NCBI RefSeq assembly: GCF_028554725.1
Contig: NC_071667.1
Span: 67,185,501-67,249,500 of the forward strand
DNA length: 64,000 bases
Direction of reading: 5' to 3'
Source of the DNA: Zeugodacus cucurbitae
Lineage: Eukaryota > Arthropoda > Insecta > Diptera > Tephritidae
In this document: piece after piece, positions 33,801-45,950 of the stretch
Layout of the letters: every line of letters begins with the position of its first letter
Numbering within the stretch: position 1 is the stretch's first letter
Made by a program: the position numbers and the translations under genes
Notes under the pieces: model-generated
Told to the model about the DNA's origin: nothing
Seen by the model: only the letters and a program-made list of their open reading frames with translations
Database searches by the model: none

Positions 33801-36800
33801 TCTTTAATATCTCTTCAAAAAACTCCAAGAACTGCCTCATTCGAAATGGTTGTAGTCCATTCGGTTCTCTTTCTTTATTCGTCGAAACATTCAAAATACA
33901 TTAGATATATATACATTATATATACATTAGATATAGCAGAATCTCGGCCGCCGCAATCGACTTGGTTCTATATACTCTCTAGATCTAGCGACGCACAGTT
34001 TTAAGTTTGATAGGGATGCTAAATTTACCTTATAGGAGATTCTGGCCGAGCGAATTAGTTTTATGGTCTCCAATATTTGATTAACAGGCTCATATTTCAA
34101 CCAGGGATCATTTTGGATACTGTCCCAACATAATGAAAAGTCCTATCATTGAACGTTTGGAAGTGAGAAATATCTTATGAACTCTCTCATTCACATAGTC
34201 TTTACCCTTACACTGAAAATTAAAATTAGATTGCATTGTCCGATGTCCCCACAGAAGTAAAGGTTACTTCTCGTTTCCTCTTCATAATAAAATCATAAGA
34301 ATATTGAACCAGCTAGCAGATTTGGCATGCTTTCTTTAAAACTGCTACTTTCAATAGTCGGTTCTTTGGTAATAATAATGATCATTATTAATGGAGAATA
34401 TTATCAAAACTATGCCTAGGAGAGTACCCTGGAGACACTCATTTAACCGCCTACAAAATGAAATCTGGTTACCAACCAATAACACTGAGTCTCCTTGGCA
34501 ACGCTGCACAACAATTGGCAGTTCCGCTTTACAGTCCACTTAAATTATCTAATTTTTCTCCAGCACTCCCCCCCCTTCAAAATCTCAATTCATTATTTGT
34601 CCATTTGAGCATAGAGAATCAATGAATTCGCAAGCGAAACGAGCACTTGTTATTGCCAATATCTTTCTTCTACTGCGCTTTCTTCTACTATACTTTCTTC
34701 AATACTGCCACAGCATGCTGCATGTTGCCACACCACCACTTTGGTTACGGTACTTTGATTGTGTGGCGCCGTCATACAATGTGGCAGCTTATTCGACGTT
34801 TCAACTCGCTTGGCAACGTATGCGAAGCGCGTAAATTTTGTGAAGCGACGCAAAACGCTGGGGTGCAATAAAATATGTGATATACAAAACTTGTTGGACC
34901 TCGGTGCCCGGTGCCCGCTGCCTTGGTGCAACAATATACATAGCCAAGAAGCTGAAATAAGAGATTCGTAGAAAATTGCGCAGAATTTATGTTGTTGCGT
35001 TGGCAACACAGGAAACAAAGTTGCATTGTTAAGAGCAATCGAAGTGTGCTGAGACGGTGTGGCGGGGGAGAAGTACTGAAAGGTGGTTGGCATAATCGTA
35101 GGAGAGTTTGGGAGTTGGAATTCATTGAAAGCAAAAGACACTTTCATACCCAAGTAATAATTTTGAAGAAGTCTCTATATAGTGGAATGTTCCAGGAATA
35201 CCTTAACTATAATATTGGGATACGTCTTTAAGAAATACTAGACTAGGCAAATATTATTATTTCAATAACTCTGCACATCATTTTATTCTTTGATTTTGTT
35301 CAAATTTTATATTGCGCCAAAATGTAGGCAACACATATATTCAATGTAAAAAATCATAAAGAAAAACATGATAAATTCAAGGCTGTCTACTCTTCGTATT
35401 CAAGTAAAACAAATAAGTCTAGTGTTCTGCACTTCTAGACTCAGTTTAAAGCTCAGTTTAAACAAAAAATATGATCATTGCGCTTAGGTGTAGGCAACGA
35501 TTTCATGGTTTTCATGGTATCTAATTAAATAGCAAGCTCGGGATAACTGGTTTCTATTAAGAAACGATTTTAAATGAAATACTTAGAAATAAAAAAGTTC
35601 AGACAGCCTCCCTTGGTACCGTTACAATCGAAATGCATGTTGTTAGACTGTTTTCCACCTGTACTTCTCAATTGGTTTATATAAAAATGAAACTAATTTA
35701 TTTCAATTTAGACGGTATAAGATGTTTTGAGACTTTCAACACATTCTCAATTCATACCCTTTTCGTAAAAAATTAGCTAGAACAAGCTAAAAAGATAACT
35801 GTAACTTCGACGACGCCAAAAAATAAATTGGACCGGTGAACTAGGAGAGGCAGCGCGCACTCAAGCAGCACATCCGCTTACGATTGCCTCCAAAGTATCT
35901 GTTAACAGTAGAAAGAGTAAGAGAAAAAACAACACCAACAAAGGCACTGGCACAGGGCACAGCGGAAGCCAATGCTGCTGATACAATTGAAGCAATGACT
36001 CGGACTTGCTGTCCCAGGAGACCGCTTCAAGCTGGCAGTCATGCTACAATAAGCTACGACTAGCCGACAGGAAGCTCAAGCAGTAGCTAGAAAGGCGAGC
36101 TGGGAGCGCAAGAAGCCAAGAGAATTTTATGGCAAAATGTTGCTCAAAATTTAAGAAAGAAAAAGGGGAAAAGCAGGAGATGCGTAAAATGTTGCAAGAA
36201 AACAATTGAAAGTGGCTGAGTGAGGGTAAATCGCTGGAGTGGCGAGGCAGAACGGAAGGCTAAAGTAGAAAAGTGTGAAGGGGAGTGCTGAGCAGGAAAT
36301 TGAAATGAATGAATGAATAAATGTGAAAACAGACTAAAGCAACGGCGAATTAGCGGAAACGACGAGACGTAACGGAAGTGGCTTTTAAGTTGACGCACGA
36401 AAGGCGAAATGGCAATACAAATGCAAAGAAACAAAGCGGCTACGACAATGCAGATAACTCGCAGAAGTAGCAGTTGGAAGAGATGCTGCCAGTCAAGCGT
36501 GTTGCGTCTTTCAAGAAACACAACATTTAAGAAGAGGAAGAAACAACATAAAATTGCAAAATAATACTTTTGGTCATTTGCAAGCGCACAAATTGCATAA
36601 AAAGTACAGCACTCGGCCGTTTGTGGCAATGCCCAGACCATAATAACAACAACAAATCGCTGTAATAATAGCAATAACCGTTGTAGCAAGTGCCACAATT
36701 GCCATAACTGTAATGGCACAGCTACTCGTTGGCATGGAAATGCGCTGCTTCTCTTGCGGGTGGGTACATGTATTTAGTGGTTATTTTCCAATTCATTCAA

Positions 36801-37480
36801 CAGTCAAAGCGATTTGACCCCGGAATCTGGTACCGTTGTGGAAGTACGGAATATTTCAATAAATAAATATTCATAAATTGCAAATTTTTTCGATGGAGTA
36901 TTGAAAAAGGTAGAGAAGATCATAAGAAATTGAGGTCATACAAGTATACCAGACATTTCCAGTATAGAAATGCAGGGTTGCCAAATGTTTTAAAAGTTTA
37001 AAATAGTGGTATGAAATGGAAATTGTTTGTCATAACTGGGATTGGAACCAATTTGGAAGTGTAAAATTAAAATCATGGCTAAAAATATTCAATTTATACT
37101 AAAATAAGTTAATACATTATTGCCATATGATTCTAACAAAATTAAAAAGTTTCAGTAAAAATAAAATAATTTTCTAAATTTTCTATAAAAAATAACCTAA
37201 AATAATAATTGTAGGAGGCAAGAGATGCTTGGTATTTTTTTCAGAAAAAACCCATGAAATTGACTTACGTATCATGGCAATGCTAATTCGCCGACATTTT
37301 TAACAATTTTACAATATTACGAAATATTTCAAATTGGGTTTAGTATAGCAGCAAAAGAAATAATGATATTAAAACTTTTGTGAAAGCTCTCCGGACAGCT
37401 AAAGGTAATGAATGTTGTAGAATACTACTCTCTTAAAAATCGTTTAAATGTAGTCTGTGATATAACCAAAGGTGAAATCA
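30871..37480. other. Long non-coding stretch
   Basis: No exon with recognisable homology was found. Contents include GT tracts near 31690 and 31875, a (TTG)n tract near 32842-32862, and two antisense copies of the GTTGCCTACATTTTGGCGC motif near 35312 and 35480. A purine-rich region at about 35830-36760 produces the 191-codon minus-strand frame. That frame is Leu/Phe-rich low complexity and not credible as protein. Confidence 0.45.
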
Positions 37481-37728
37481 GTGATCCGATTTCGCCCATT
37501 TTCGAAAGCAACCTCCTCAGGGTGCCAAGGAACATGTGTTTCATTTCGATAACTCAATTTTTACTCAAGTTACAGCTTGCTCGGACGGACAGAAGGACAT
37601 CCGGATTTGAACTTTACTCGTCACCCTGATCACTTTGGTATATATAACCTTATATCTAACTCATTTAGTTTTCTGACTTACAAACAACCGTTATGTGGAA
37701 CAAACTACTTTTGTTGCAAGAGTATAAA
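37481..37728 (+). mobile_element. Hairpin-end interspersed repeat, copy E (truncated)
   Basis: The blocks CGATTTCGCCCATTTTCG, GCTCGGACGGACAGAAGGAC, CGTCACCCTGATCACTTTGG, TATATAACCTTATATCTAAC and CAAACAACCGTTATGTG are in the order seen at the right end of copy B. The terminal hairpin is partly deleted, leaving CTTTTGTTGCAAGAGTATAA. No coding. Confidence 0.75.
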
Positions 37729-40443
37729 CATGGAATAGGATATCTGACATCCACTTTAAGAAAATCCATAACTTCAGATCACCAATTTTAAGAAGCTTAT
37801 GAGCTTAGTCAGGATTTTCAAAAAATTAATTTTTTGTTTTTTTTTTGCATTTTCGTTCGCATTCTCTGAAAATTTTAAATTGAACCGATAATTACTTTTC
37901 GAGTTATTTGACAAATAGCAAAGAGCGCTCGGGCACTCCAAAACGCTAGTGTGAAACTTTAAATGCGTTTTACTCAAATCTTTTTTTTTTTTGAACTGCT
38001 GACAACAGTAATAGTAAAACAAATCTTACGCATAAAGAAGAAAACGTTATAGCCGGTATATTGATTGATATACATTATTGTGGATCTGTATTAAGCGTAA
38101 ATCATCATAGTTTGTTAAACTTAAATTATTTTTAATCGTATATTGCAATGAGTATGTAACAAATTAGTAAATTTCATAGTTGGCTTAATCTTGGCGATGA
38201 CGATATTGATTACCTTAATCACAGTCAGTCTTGTTCTATTGCAAAGTCGAGGTCAATTTATGTTACGAAGCATGATGACAACTCACACTAATTCTAATTG
38301 GAAAGCGAGTGTTGATAGTTCAGGCAATTCAGGCAATAAATAGTCTGTGGGACAATTGACTACGTCATATTGGTTTGTAGCTGTGTCAACTGTCCTGGAA
38401 CATAATCCTAAATTGTGGCATTGAGATCATTGACATCTTTGTTTTTTACCACCAAAATAGGTCATTCAATCATCTATTTATGGTTATTATATTGTGATTA
38501 TTTATAGCCTATGACCATTTCTAGGTTATCATCTATCACCATACCAAATTTCTTCAAAATCCGTTCAGCCGTTTAGGCGTGAAAGTGTAACATACAGACA
38601 GAGTTACTTTCGCATTTATAATATTAAAATATATATTCCAAATTTCTTCCGCCTATTTGCATCTTTTGAATTTAAATATTTCACAATGGAACTGTTACAA
38701 TTATAATTTTAATCTGTCATAATCGATACATTGCAACACAACTACTTCACTAATTCACTAAAAATAATTATTTTCACTAAAATTTTACTTTCTTTCATGT
38801 GCACTTGCAACTAAAATTAGTTCAAGACGCTGCACAAAGGCGGATTACGAAAAATAAATACAATAAATAAACAATTGTAGCAGCTTTTGTGCATTAAGTT
38901 CCATTGCAATTGCAACCCTGCCAGCAATTAAGCTTACGCCCGATTACCGTAATAATGCAGCCTTATTGTTATTCATTATGTATAATCCAATTCTATGTTA
39001 CTAATGGTTACCAGCCCAATAAACATTCAAATTCATTACATTTGGCAGTAAACACCTCGCGCACCCCGCGCAGCCATCCCCTCCTATCAACTCCCCGTGT
39101 CTTTAAGCCTTTGTGCGCTTGGTGAGCTTTCATAAATTCACAACAGATGCTCGAATTAAATTTATGTTTGTATTTCCTAGTGCTTACGCAAGGGAAGTTG
39201 CGCAACAACAACAACAGCAGCAAAATGAAGAAGGCAAATAAATGCAGAAACAGACGCAAAAATAGAAATAGAAATTAGTAGCGCTCACAGTATTCTGCAT
39301 GTGTACTTTGAACTTGTTTGTGTGTGGCATGCAACGCTGCGTCGGGCAGCCTTTGCTTTGTTGTTATTGCTACCACCAATTAGCGAGTGAAATCAGTCGT
39401 GAAGATGTAAGGATGCGTCGAACCCTCGTCATGCTAGTGCAACTTTGTAAGCAGTGTATGCAACAACAACAACAAACGTTAGTAGTAACTTGCAACCACC
39501 ACCACTGGCAATGGATGTGTTGCGAGCCTCAGCGGAAATGTTGCTGCTGAATTTTGATCTCGCTCGCATTTGATTATGATAAGCGCAACGCAATTAATAT
39601 TAATTCCTTTTGTCTGCCACAACTCATATATGGTATATATGTATGTGTGTGTGAGTGTGTTTGTGTGCGTTGTTTCCCTTTTGGGGTTGCAATAAATTTT
39701 AAGTGGTTTCGCGTGCGCTCGATTTCAATCGTTTCATTGGCAATTTTCAAGTATTCCATAACAGCTCCACCGACCGACCAACAGCAACAATAAAACAACG
39801 ACAACAACAACAATAACACCAATAACAATTGGCGCACAAATCATTTTCAAGTGGCAAATGCAAGCTTTGCTAAGCTACAAAAGATTCACCATTGTCATTG
39901 TTATTGCTGTGCTTTTTGTTGTTGTTCCCAGTTTTTTGTTGCTTGCCTTTTGTTTTTGTTGTTTGCGGTGTTTTGTTTACTTGTCTGCTCTTGTGGCTGC
40001 CAATTGAAGCACACGAAGTTCAAAGGCTCACTTTGGTGGTAAAGTGCTGTGCTTGCAGGGTTGCAGTGTTACACCCTTTCTCTATTTTGGTCTCCATTCT
40101 TTTATTTTTTTTTTTTTTTTTGTTGGTGACTAATTTTTGCACAAAAAAGAGTCTCTTTTGTTTAGCGTTGGTTCTTTTTGTTTATTAATTTTCCGGTTCC
40201 GCTGTATCTTTTGTGCATTTGGGAATATCCCAGAATGAATGAACGGAACTCCAATAACTCATACTTATTATATGATAATATCTAAGTTGCATAACAATAT
40301 TTGCTATTTAACAAAAAGATGCTCCTAATCGATACTTCGAATTTTGTTCGACATAAAGCAGTTATAATGAAACTAGTATAGAACTGAAGTTAAAACTAGT
40401 AGTATATAGATCACACCTTACATTTTATCAACGAATTTTTTTT
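37729..40443. other. Non-coding stretch
   Basis: No supported exon apart from the retroelement-like tail at 38541-38630. CAA/TTG and CA repeats are near 39207-39222 and 39640-39670, and a T-run is near 40100-40122. Confidence 0.45.
38541..38630 (+). mobile_element. Retroelement-like 3' tail motif
   Basis: ACCAAATTTCTTCAAAATCC, GTTCAGCCGTTTAGGCGTGA, ACATACAGACAGAGTTAC and TTTCGCATTTATAATATTA follow one another. I recognise this string order from the 3' regions of RTE-type LINEs and derived SINEs that recur across insects, especially Lepidoptera. Only the tail is visible and no reverse transcriptase accompanies it. The family assignment rests on memory of the motif, not on a search. Confidence 0.45.
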
Positions 40444-40605
40444 AGGTTGAACGTAGAATAAATGAGCTAAGAAGTAGACCTCTACAACCGACTTAATAGC
40501 TCAAATTTAATATCAGACCAGACAGGTTGAACGTAGAAAAAATGAGCTAAGAAGTCGACCTCTACAATCGACTTAATAACTCAGATTGAATATAAGGCCA
40601 AACAG
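40444..40605 (+). repeat. 81-bp tandem duplication
   Basis: AGGTTGAACGTAGAA(T/A)AAATG with the following block GAGCTAAGAAGT(A/C)GACCTCTACAA occurs at 40444 and again at 40525. There are only a handful of differences over 81 bp. It lies just left of a degraded transposon. Confidence 0.85.
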
Positions 40606-40665
40606 GTGGCAACCCTTCTCCTTAAATATTCTGAAACAATAATTCTATTTAGTTTGACTCCAATA

Positions 40666-41405
40666 ATTATTTTTCAATAAGATCGGCAGCCAATTGACTG
40701 GGCTATTTCGTGAGATTACATATTTACCAAACTTGGTTTTCAATAAATCGATTCTGACATTCGTTGAGAGGCTTGTGGCGCCGTCCTGTTGGAACCATAT
40801 ATTGTTCAAGGCCATATCAATCAATTCGGGGCAATTCGTGCCAAAAATATTCGGTTATTTTTTAGCGGTAGCGATTTGCATTCACAATAATGTGCCGGTC
40901 TTTATCATCACAGAAGAGTAAGTCGACCGCCGGCCCATAAACCGCAGCAAACCATAACTTTTCCGGGATGCAATGGTGACTCATGGAGTACGTTTGGATT
41001 GCTGTCTGAGCAATAACACACAAATATTTTGCTTATTGACGAAGCCATTCAGACAGAAATGAGCCTCATCGCTGAAGATGATTTTTCAATGAAAATCCGG
41101 AACATTTTCAAGTTGTTCAGCCCAATTCACTAACATACGACTAATCAGGTGGTCAAGCGGCATCAGTTCTTAAGTCAATTTGATCTTGTAAGGATGTAGG
41201 CCAAGGTCTTTTCTAAATATCGCTACAACGAGGTCACGGAGATGCCCAAAACTTGAGAACGACGTGTGAGAGACTGATTTGGGTCTTCCTCAATTTATGT
41301 GCTAGCGGCAGCAATAATCTGGACACTATGGGCACTTCTTTGTCTCACTAGCGCGGGAACATTTTGTACTGTGTTTGTGTATAGAATTTTCTTGAACGTC
41401 TTGAC
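40666..41405 (-). pseudogene. Degenerate DDD transposon, family 2, copy 2 (truncated)
   Basis: The minus strand is closely related to 29159-30240. It keeps IIFSDEAHFCLNGFVNK with the first catalytic Asp, and IWFQQDGA with the second. After S-P-V-N-W it jumps directly into a TTATTGAAAAATAAT terminal repeat, so the third Asp and the C-terminus are deleted. The other terminus is missing beyond about 41405. It is non-functional. Overlapping frames at 41295-41510 on both strands are shadows. Confidence 0.82.
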
Positions 41406-44400
41406 CATATATACTTGTGTGAATAAACCTGTTGAAACATATGGCAACCATGTAACCGGGATCGTTTTAAAGTATCGATGATTACACTGACAAGAAATCA
41501 AAATAATCAAATCAGTTCAGTTTTTATACCACTCCCGTGCTTATACCATTACTTTTATACCGGCAGCATTTCACCAAAATATGACAATAATTTTGACATC
41601 TGGGATTGACAGCTGTCAGTTTATAGTCCCATTTTGTTACAATTAAAAATAAACTATTAAACTCTGTGAAATCTTGTCGCTGCTAATTATGAAAAAAACA
41701 TTTTTTCTCTCCTCCAGTTATTAATATCTGAAAAAGAAACTTCTGGAAAATTTCATTAGCATCCCTTTCACATTAGCCGCAACTTGTCAGTTCGCACTTA
41801 AAAGCTATTATAAATGTCTCAAAGTGTTAAAGTATTTACTTATAAATGTATGCGATTTGTAAAACACAAGTGTAAGTGCAAGTTCGCAGGATAACGTTGC
41901 AACAACAACATACATGTATGCACTTGCGAAGCTGCACGTCGTTAGGGTGTCTTTAAAGCTTCGGGCCATCACTTGGCTTTATTAATTGGCTGCTTCCCGC
42001 TTCTAATTTTTACACACTTATGAAGTTTAACGTTGCGACAAGCTTTGTACGAGGGTTGTGTGATAGGATAGTGCGGTTTTAGTTTTATATTTGATGGGGA
42101 GATAATTTTTTGTCATATATATAATACATGGGATGTCGGCCCATAGAGTTTAGGTTAATACGGCACCAAATCAAGAGATTATCCGATGATATACAATAGA
42201 TAATAACCGATGTTTCTACATAGGATCTTCATATAATATATTTATTTGACTTTCATTGCTCGAGTGTCTTCAAGTTTCTTACTTACCTTCACCAGGTTTC
42301 TTCAATTTAACGATTGAGCGAAGAAGAACTGAAGTCATACTTGCATTATAGTTAGACCTCTATTTGAGATTTTTATAGAAGTAGACATATAGCTTTACTC
42401 CAATAAAGATTCGTTTCGATCTGTTTTCCTAACCAGAACACCTTCAGCTTTTTTAAAATATCTGGAAGAGATCTTTTCGTTTAGAATTCTTGAAGCATGT
42501 TAGGAAGCAGTCTTTGACACTTTGAGGTTCTTAGTTCTAAAAATATGGCCAAGAGATTGGTTCTTTTGAGCATCTGCGTTACCGTTTAGAGCTTCTGAGA
42601 TCTCAATAAGGCAGGTTCTTTGAGTTCGTCGGTGTTATTCTATGTTTTATTCGGCGTTTTCACATATACTAGAAATTCTTCGAAGGATATGATACAATTT
42701 GCCGATACCTTTTCCTATTTAGTAGGAAAAAAGCTAAACATTTTAAGTAAAAACTTACAGTTCATGAGATAAGCTTAAATTCAAAAGTTTAATCAAGAAA
42801 ATCACTGATTTTTCCAACCTTCCACGTATATATGAATGTCTACAAGCATATGTGTTTTCTCAGCTAATGAAAGCGCTGTTGCAACACGGATCTTAGTGCA
42901 ATTTACTGATTTATGAAGGCTTAGACACATATACCATATAAATAGGGGGTAAGCTTTCCAACGCATAAGGGTGCGCTGTATCTATGACAAATTACGATGA
43001 AACAACAATTTATGCAAATAACCAAATACAAATGCCAATGGTTCTTCTTCCATTTGCATTACTTTTCTGAAATTTTTATTTTTGCTTCAAAGAACTTCTA
43101 AAGACTTGAGTCATTACGCAAATATTTAAATTCTTCCCTTTCGCACATTATAAATTTAGGCTTTAGTGGCATTTATCACTTGTCCCTTTAAATTTTTAAA
43201 TGTCTTTATCGCAAGTTGTCACTCAATCGGGAATACACCACCCCCCTTGCCGGGGTGGAGAAAAATGATTAATTAGTACAATTTAACAATTCAAGCCGCT
43301 TTTGTGCTGATTTTTTCACCAAACCCTCCACGCTGCACAGCCTTCAATTCATTATTGTCGTTATTATTTCAGCGGCGGATAAAAAAAAAATCCGACGCTA
43401 TTTAATGATACAAATGCTTTTTAATCTCATTTGATGTCATTCAACGCTTATTTATTTATTTTTTGTTGAGCTCTACGCTTTGCTTTCGCATTTCGTTCGT
43501 TGATCCTTGCGCTTACAATTTTGTTAATGTGTCAGATTTTTTGCACGATTTTTGTTTTTGCCGCCTTTGTGAGCCCAACAGCAATTGATTCATTAAATTT
43601 TTCAACGTTGTCCCGGAGCAAAGTCGGTGTGTGTGTATGGTGTGATGTACTGAGGCGTAGTGTGAGTATACCACGTGTTTACTGCGCTCGAGCGTAATGT
43701 AAATATGCTCTCAGCAGTAATGAGTTGAATCAACTCTAACTTGATTACATTACAGGCATGTGTGCCTATTTTTTTTAATACATATGAGTTTATGGTAACC
43801 TAGGTATTTATAGAGCATTGTGAATTCGTATGGCATCTAAGTTGATTTGAAATTATGAAATAAAGCACCCCAACTCTTAACACTTTTAAAGTTCCCAGAG
43901 AGGAGATGTTTTTGTTATAAAATCTCTCGATCTAGAGACTGCTAAATATCGCTTTAGATCATATTTATCCATCTTCTGGGGGAGCTTTATATATTTAATA
44001 ATTAAATAAGGACGAATCAGAATAATTTGCAAGGGAAGATGTTCAAATATACAAGTGAGCGAATCCTGACTAATTTGATGGATATTTCTAAAATATGTCC
44101 ATGATGAATGTAAACATATTTGGATAAACTTGGTAAAACAGGTTCTATCTTTGCTCCAGTCTTTCATAAACTGAGGATATTGGGAAAGTTTTCTCCGAAC
44201 CATTTCATCTAAAGAGATCAGAGATGACAGATCTGTGGCTCTGAATGTGAAGGCTCTGATACAGTTCCGGATCTATTTGGTATCCAAAGTGTATAGACTT
44301 ATGCCATAGAACATCTCTCGGCAACAGGGACTACTTCTAAGATCCGAGATAACCCCTTATAGACAAAGCGACGAGGGTCTAGATAAATCCAGAGAAGTAA

Positions 44401-44524
44401 AATACCACAATGTGTGACGAAATCCATAGTGCCTTGAGTATGATCAGATTTTTGTTCCTAGAAAACTTCAATAATCTCTTTTGTTCTGCATTACTTCACT
44501 GCTCACCTGAAGACCCAGAGTATA
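41406..44524. other. Non-coding stretch upstream of the first coding exon
   Basis: No exon was recognised. A short GC-rich hairpin, CCACCCCCCTTGCCGGGGTGG, lies near 43230-43258. Any promoter or 5' UTR exon of the receptor gene could lie here or farther left, but I see no decisive core promoter signal. Confidence 0.4.
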
Positions 44525-44651
44525 ATGAGGAATCTTTTTAATATAAATGTGCGTAAGTTTGTGCACCTGCAGTTATTTTTAATTTTCTTAAATCCCATTT
44601 TGTTGTTCTCTCAACTTAAAGCATATCCCAGTAATGAGCGTCGGAGCAGTG
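44525..44651 (+). CDS. Ptp99A: Ptp99A-like receptor, coding exon 1: signal peptide
   Basis: From the ATG (A at -3), 42 codons encode a basic start (MRNLFNINVRK), a hydrophobic core (LQLFLIFLNPILLF) and a likely signal-peptidase site after QLKA, followed by YPSNERRSS. The exon ends in G at the donor G|GTAAGC, leaving phase 1. The next exon at 50215 begins AT, which completes GAT (Asp) in the frame of the Ig domain. That phase match and the secretory leader are the reason to join them. The frame is open upstream of the ATG, so an earlier non-coding or in-frame exon is possible. The gene name rests on the architecture of the joined exons and is tentative. Confidence 0.65.
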
Positions 44652-45482
44652 GTAAGCCTATATACAAAGCTGAGAACATCACACACATACACTCACATGT
44701 ACAGAGATAAAAGCAAATATAATACATACTTACATTAAAGCATATAACGGTGCTTGTCATACAAGTAAACATTCTGTATATATAAGTATATGTCTATATT
44801 TAATACCGTTGCATGCGCTTGTGTGTGCGAGTCCACTGCAGTTGCAATTTGGGGCACGTAAACATTATTTAATGGAGATTTAATTACATTTACAACCTTA
44901 AGAACAAACACACACACACACAAAGACAAGCACATAAATACACGAAATCCACGAAAATGGGCAACGTGCAACATGCAACATGAAGCGCGCTAACAAGCTG
45001 GCAAGCGATCCAGTTCTTGTCCACAGCAAAATACAGAAAAGGACCCTTGCAAAAATAAGCGAATAAAATTAAAAATACTTAAGAGGCGACCGCAGCAAAA
45101 CAATAATATGGGCGGGCAACATTGTGTGCTTTTCTTGCCTCTTTTTTGCGCTTTTTTGGTAGCTTTTCTTGTGTAAGAAATGTTATTTTTTGCTTTTCTC
45201 TTTAATATGGTTTTCATATGAAATGCCTTGTCGCATGAATCGACATTCGTGTGTGTTTTGCTTACAACTCTTCAGCTGTTGCAAAACTATGGGCCTGAGG
45301 CGTTGACTTTATGGGTGTAGAAATTTTTATATTTTTACCTGTAAAATATGTATAACGGAAGAAGGTAGAGACACGATGGCATCGAAAACAGAAACGAAAA
45401 TGTGATTAAGTTGAGATGAATGCTCTTGTTAATAGTGGAAAAAAATGCATTGTAATTAAAATTGTAATTAATTTATTTATTA

Positions 45483-45950
45483 ATTACAAATTACAAATTA
45501 CAAATTACAAATTACAAATTACAAATTACAAATTACAAATTACAAATTACAAATTACCAATTACAAATTACAAATTACAAATTACAAATTACAAATTACA
45601 AATTACAAATTACAAATTACAAATTACAAATTACAAATTACAAATTACAAATTACAAATTACAAATTACAAATTACAAATTACAAATTACAAATTACAAA
45701 TTACAAATTACAAATTACAAATTACAAATTACAAATTACAAATTACAAATTACAAATTACAAATTACAAATTACAAATTACAAATTACAAATTACAAATT
45801 ACAAATTACAAATTACAAATTACAAATTACAAATTACAAATTACAAATTACAAATTACAAATTACAAATTACAAATTACAAATTACAAATTACAAATTAC
45901 AAATTACAAATTACAAATTACAAATTACAAATTACAAATTACAAATTACA
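45483..45950 (+). repeat. ATTACAA heptamer satellite
   Basis: About 67 head-to-tail copies of ATTACAA run for 468 bp with a single substitution (A to C at 45558). Seven is not a multiple of three and the unit has no stop in any forward phase, so all three plus frames are open and read the cycle I-T-N-Y-K-L-Q. This creates a spurious 185-codon frame. The left edge coincides with the right arm of an 11-bp inverted repeat (TTGTAATTAAT at 45462 and ATTAATTACAA at 45479). Confidence 0.97.

Noticed and set aside
34650..35153. 167-codon minus-strand frame
   Set aside because: Three other frames are open over the same bases on both strands, and no conserved motif is present.
36144..36719. 191-codon minus-strand Leu/Phe-rich frame
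   Set aside because: It is a translation of a purine-rich plus strand. It is low complexity with no recognisable fold or family.
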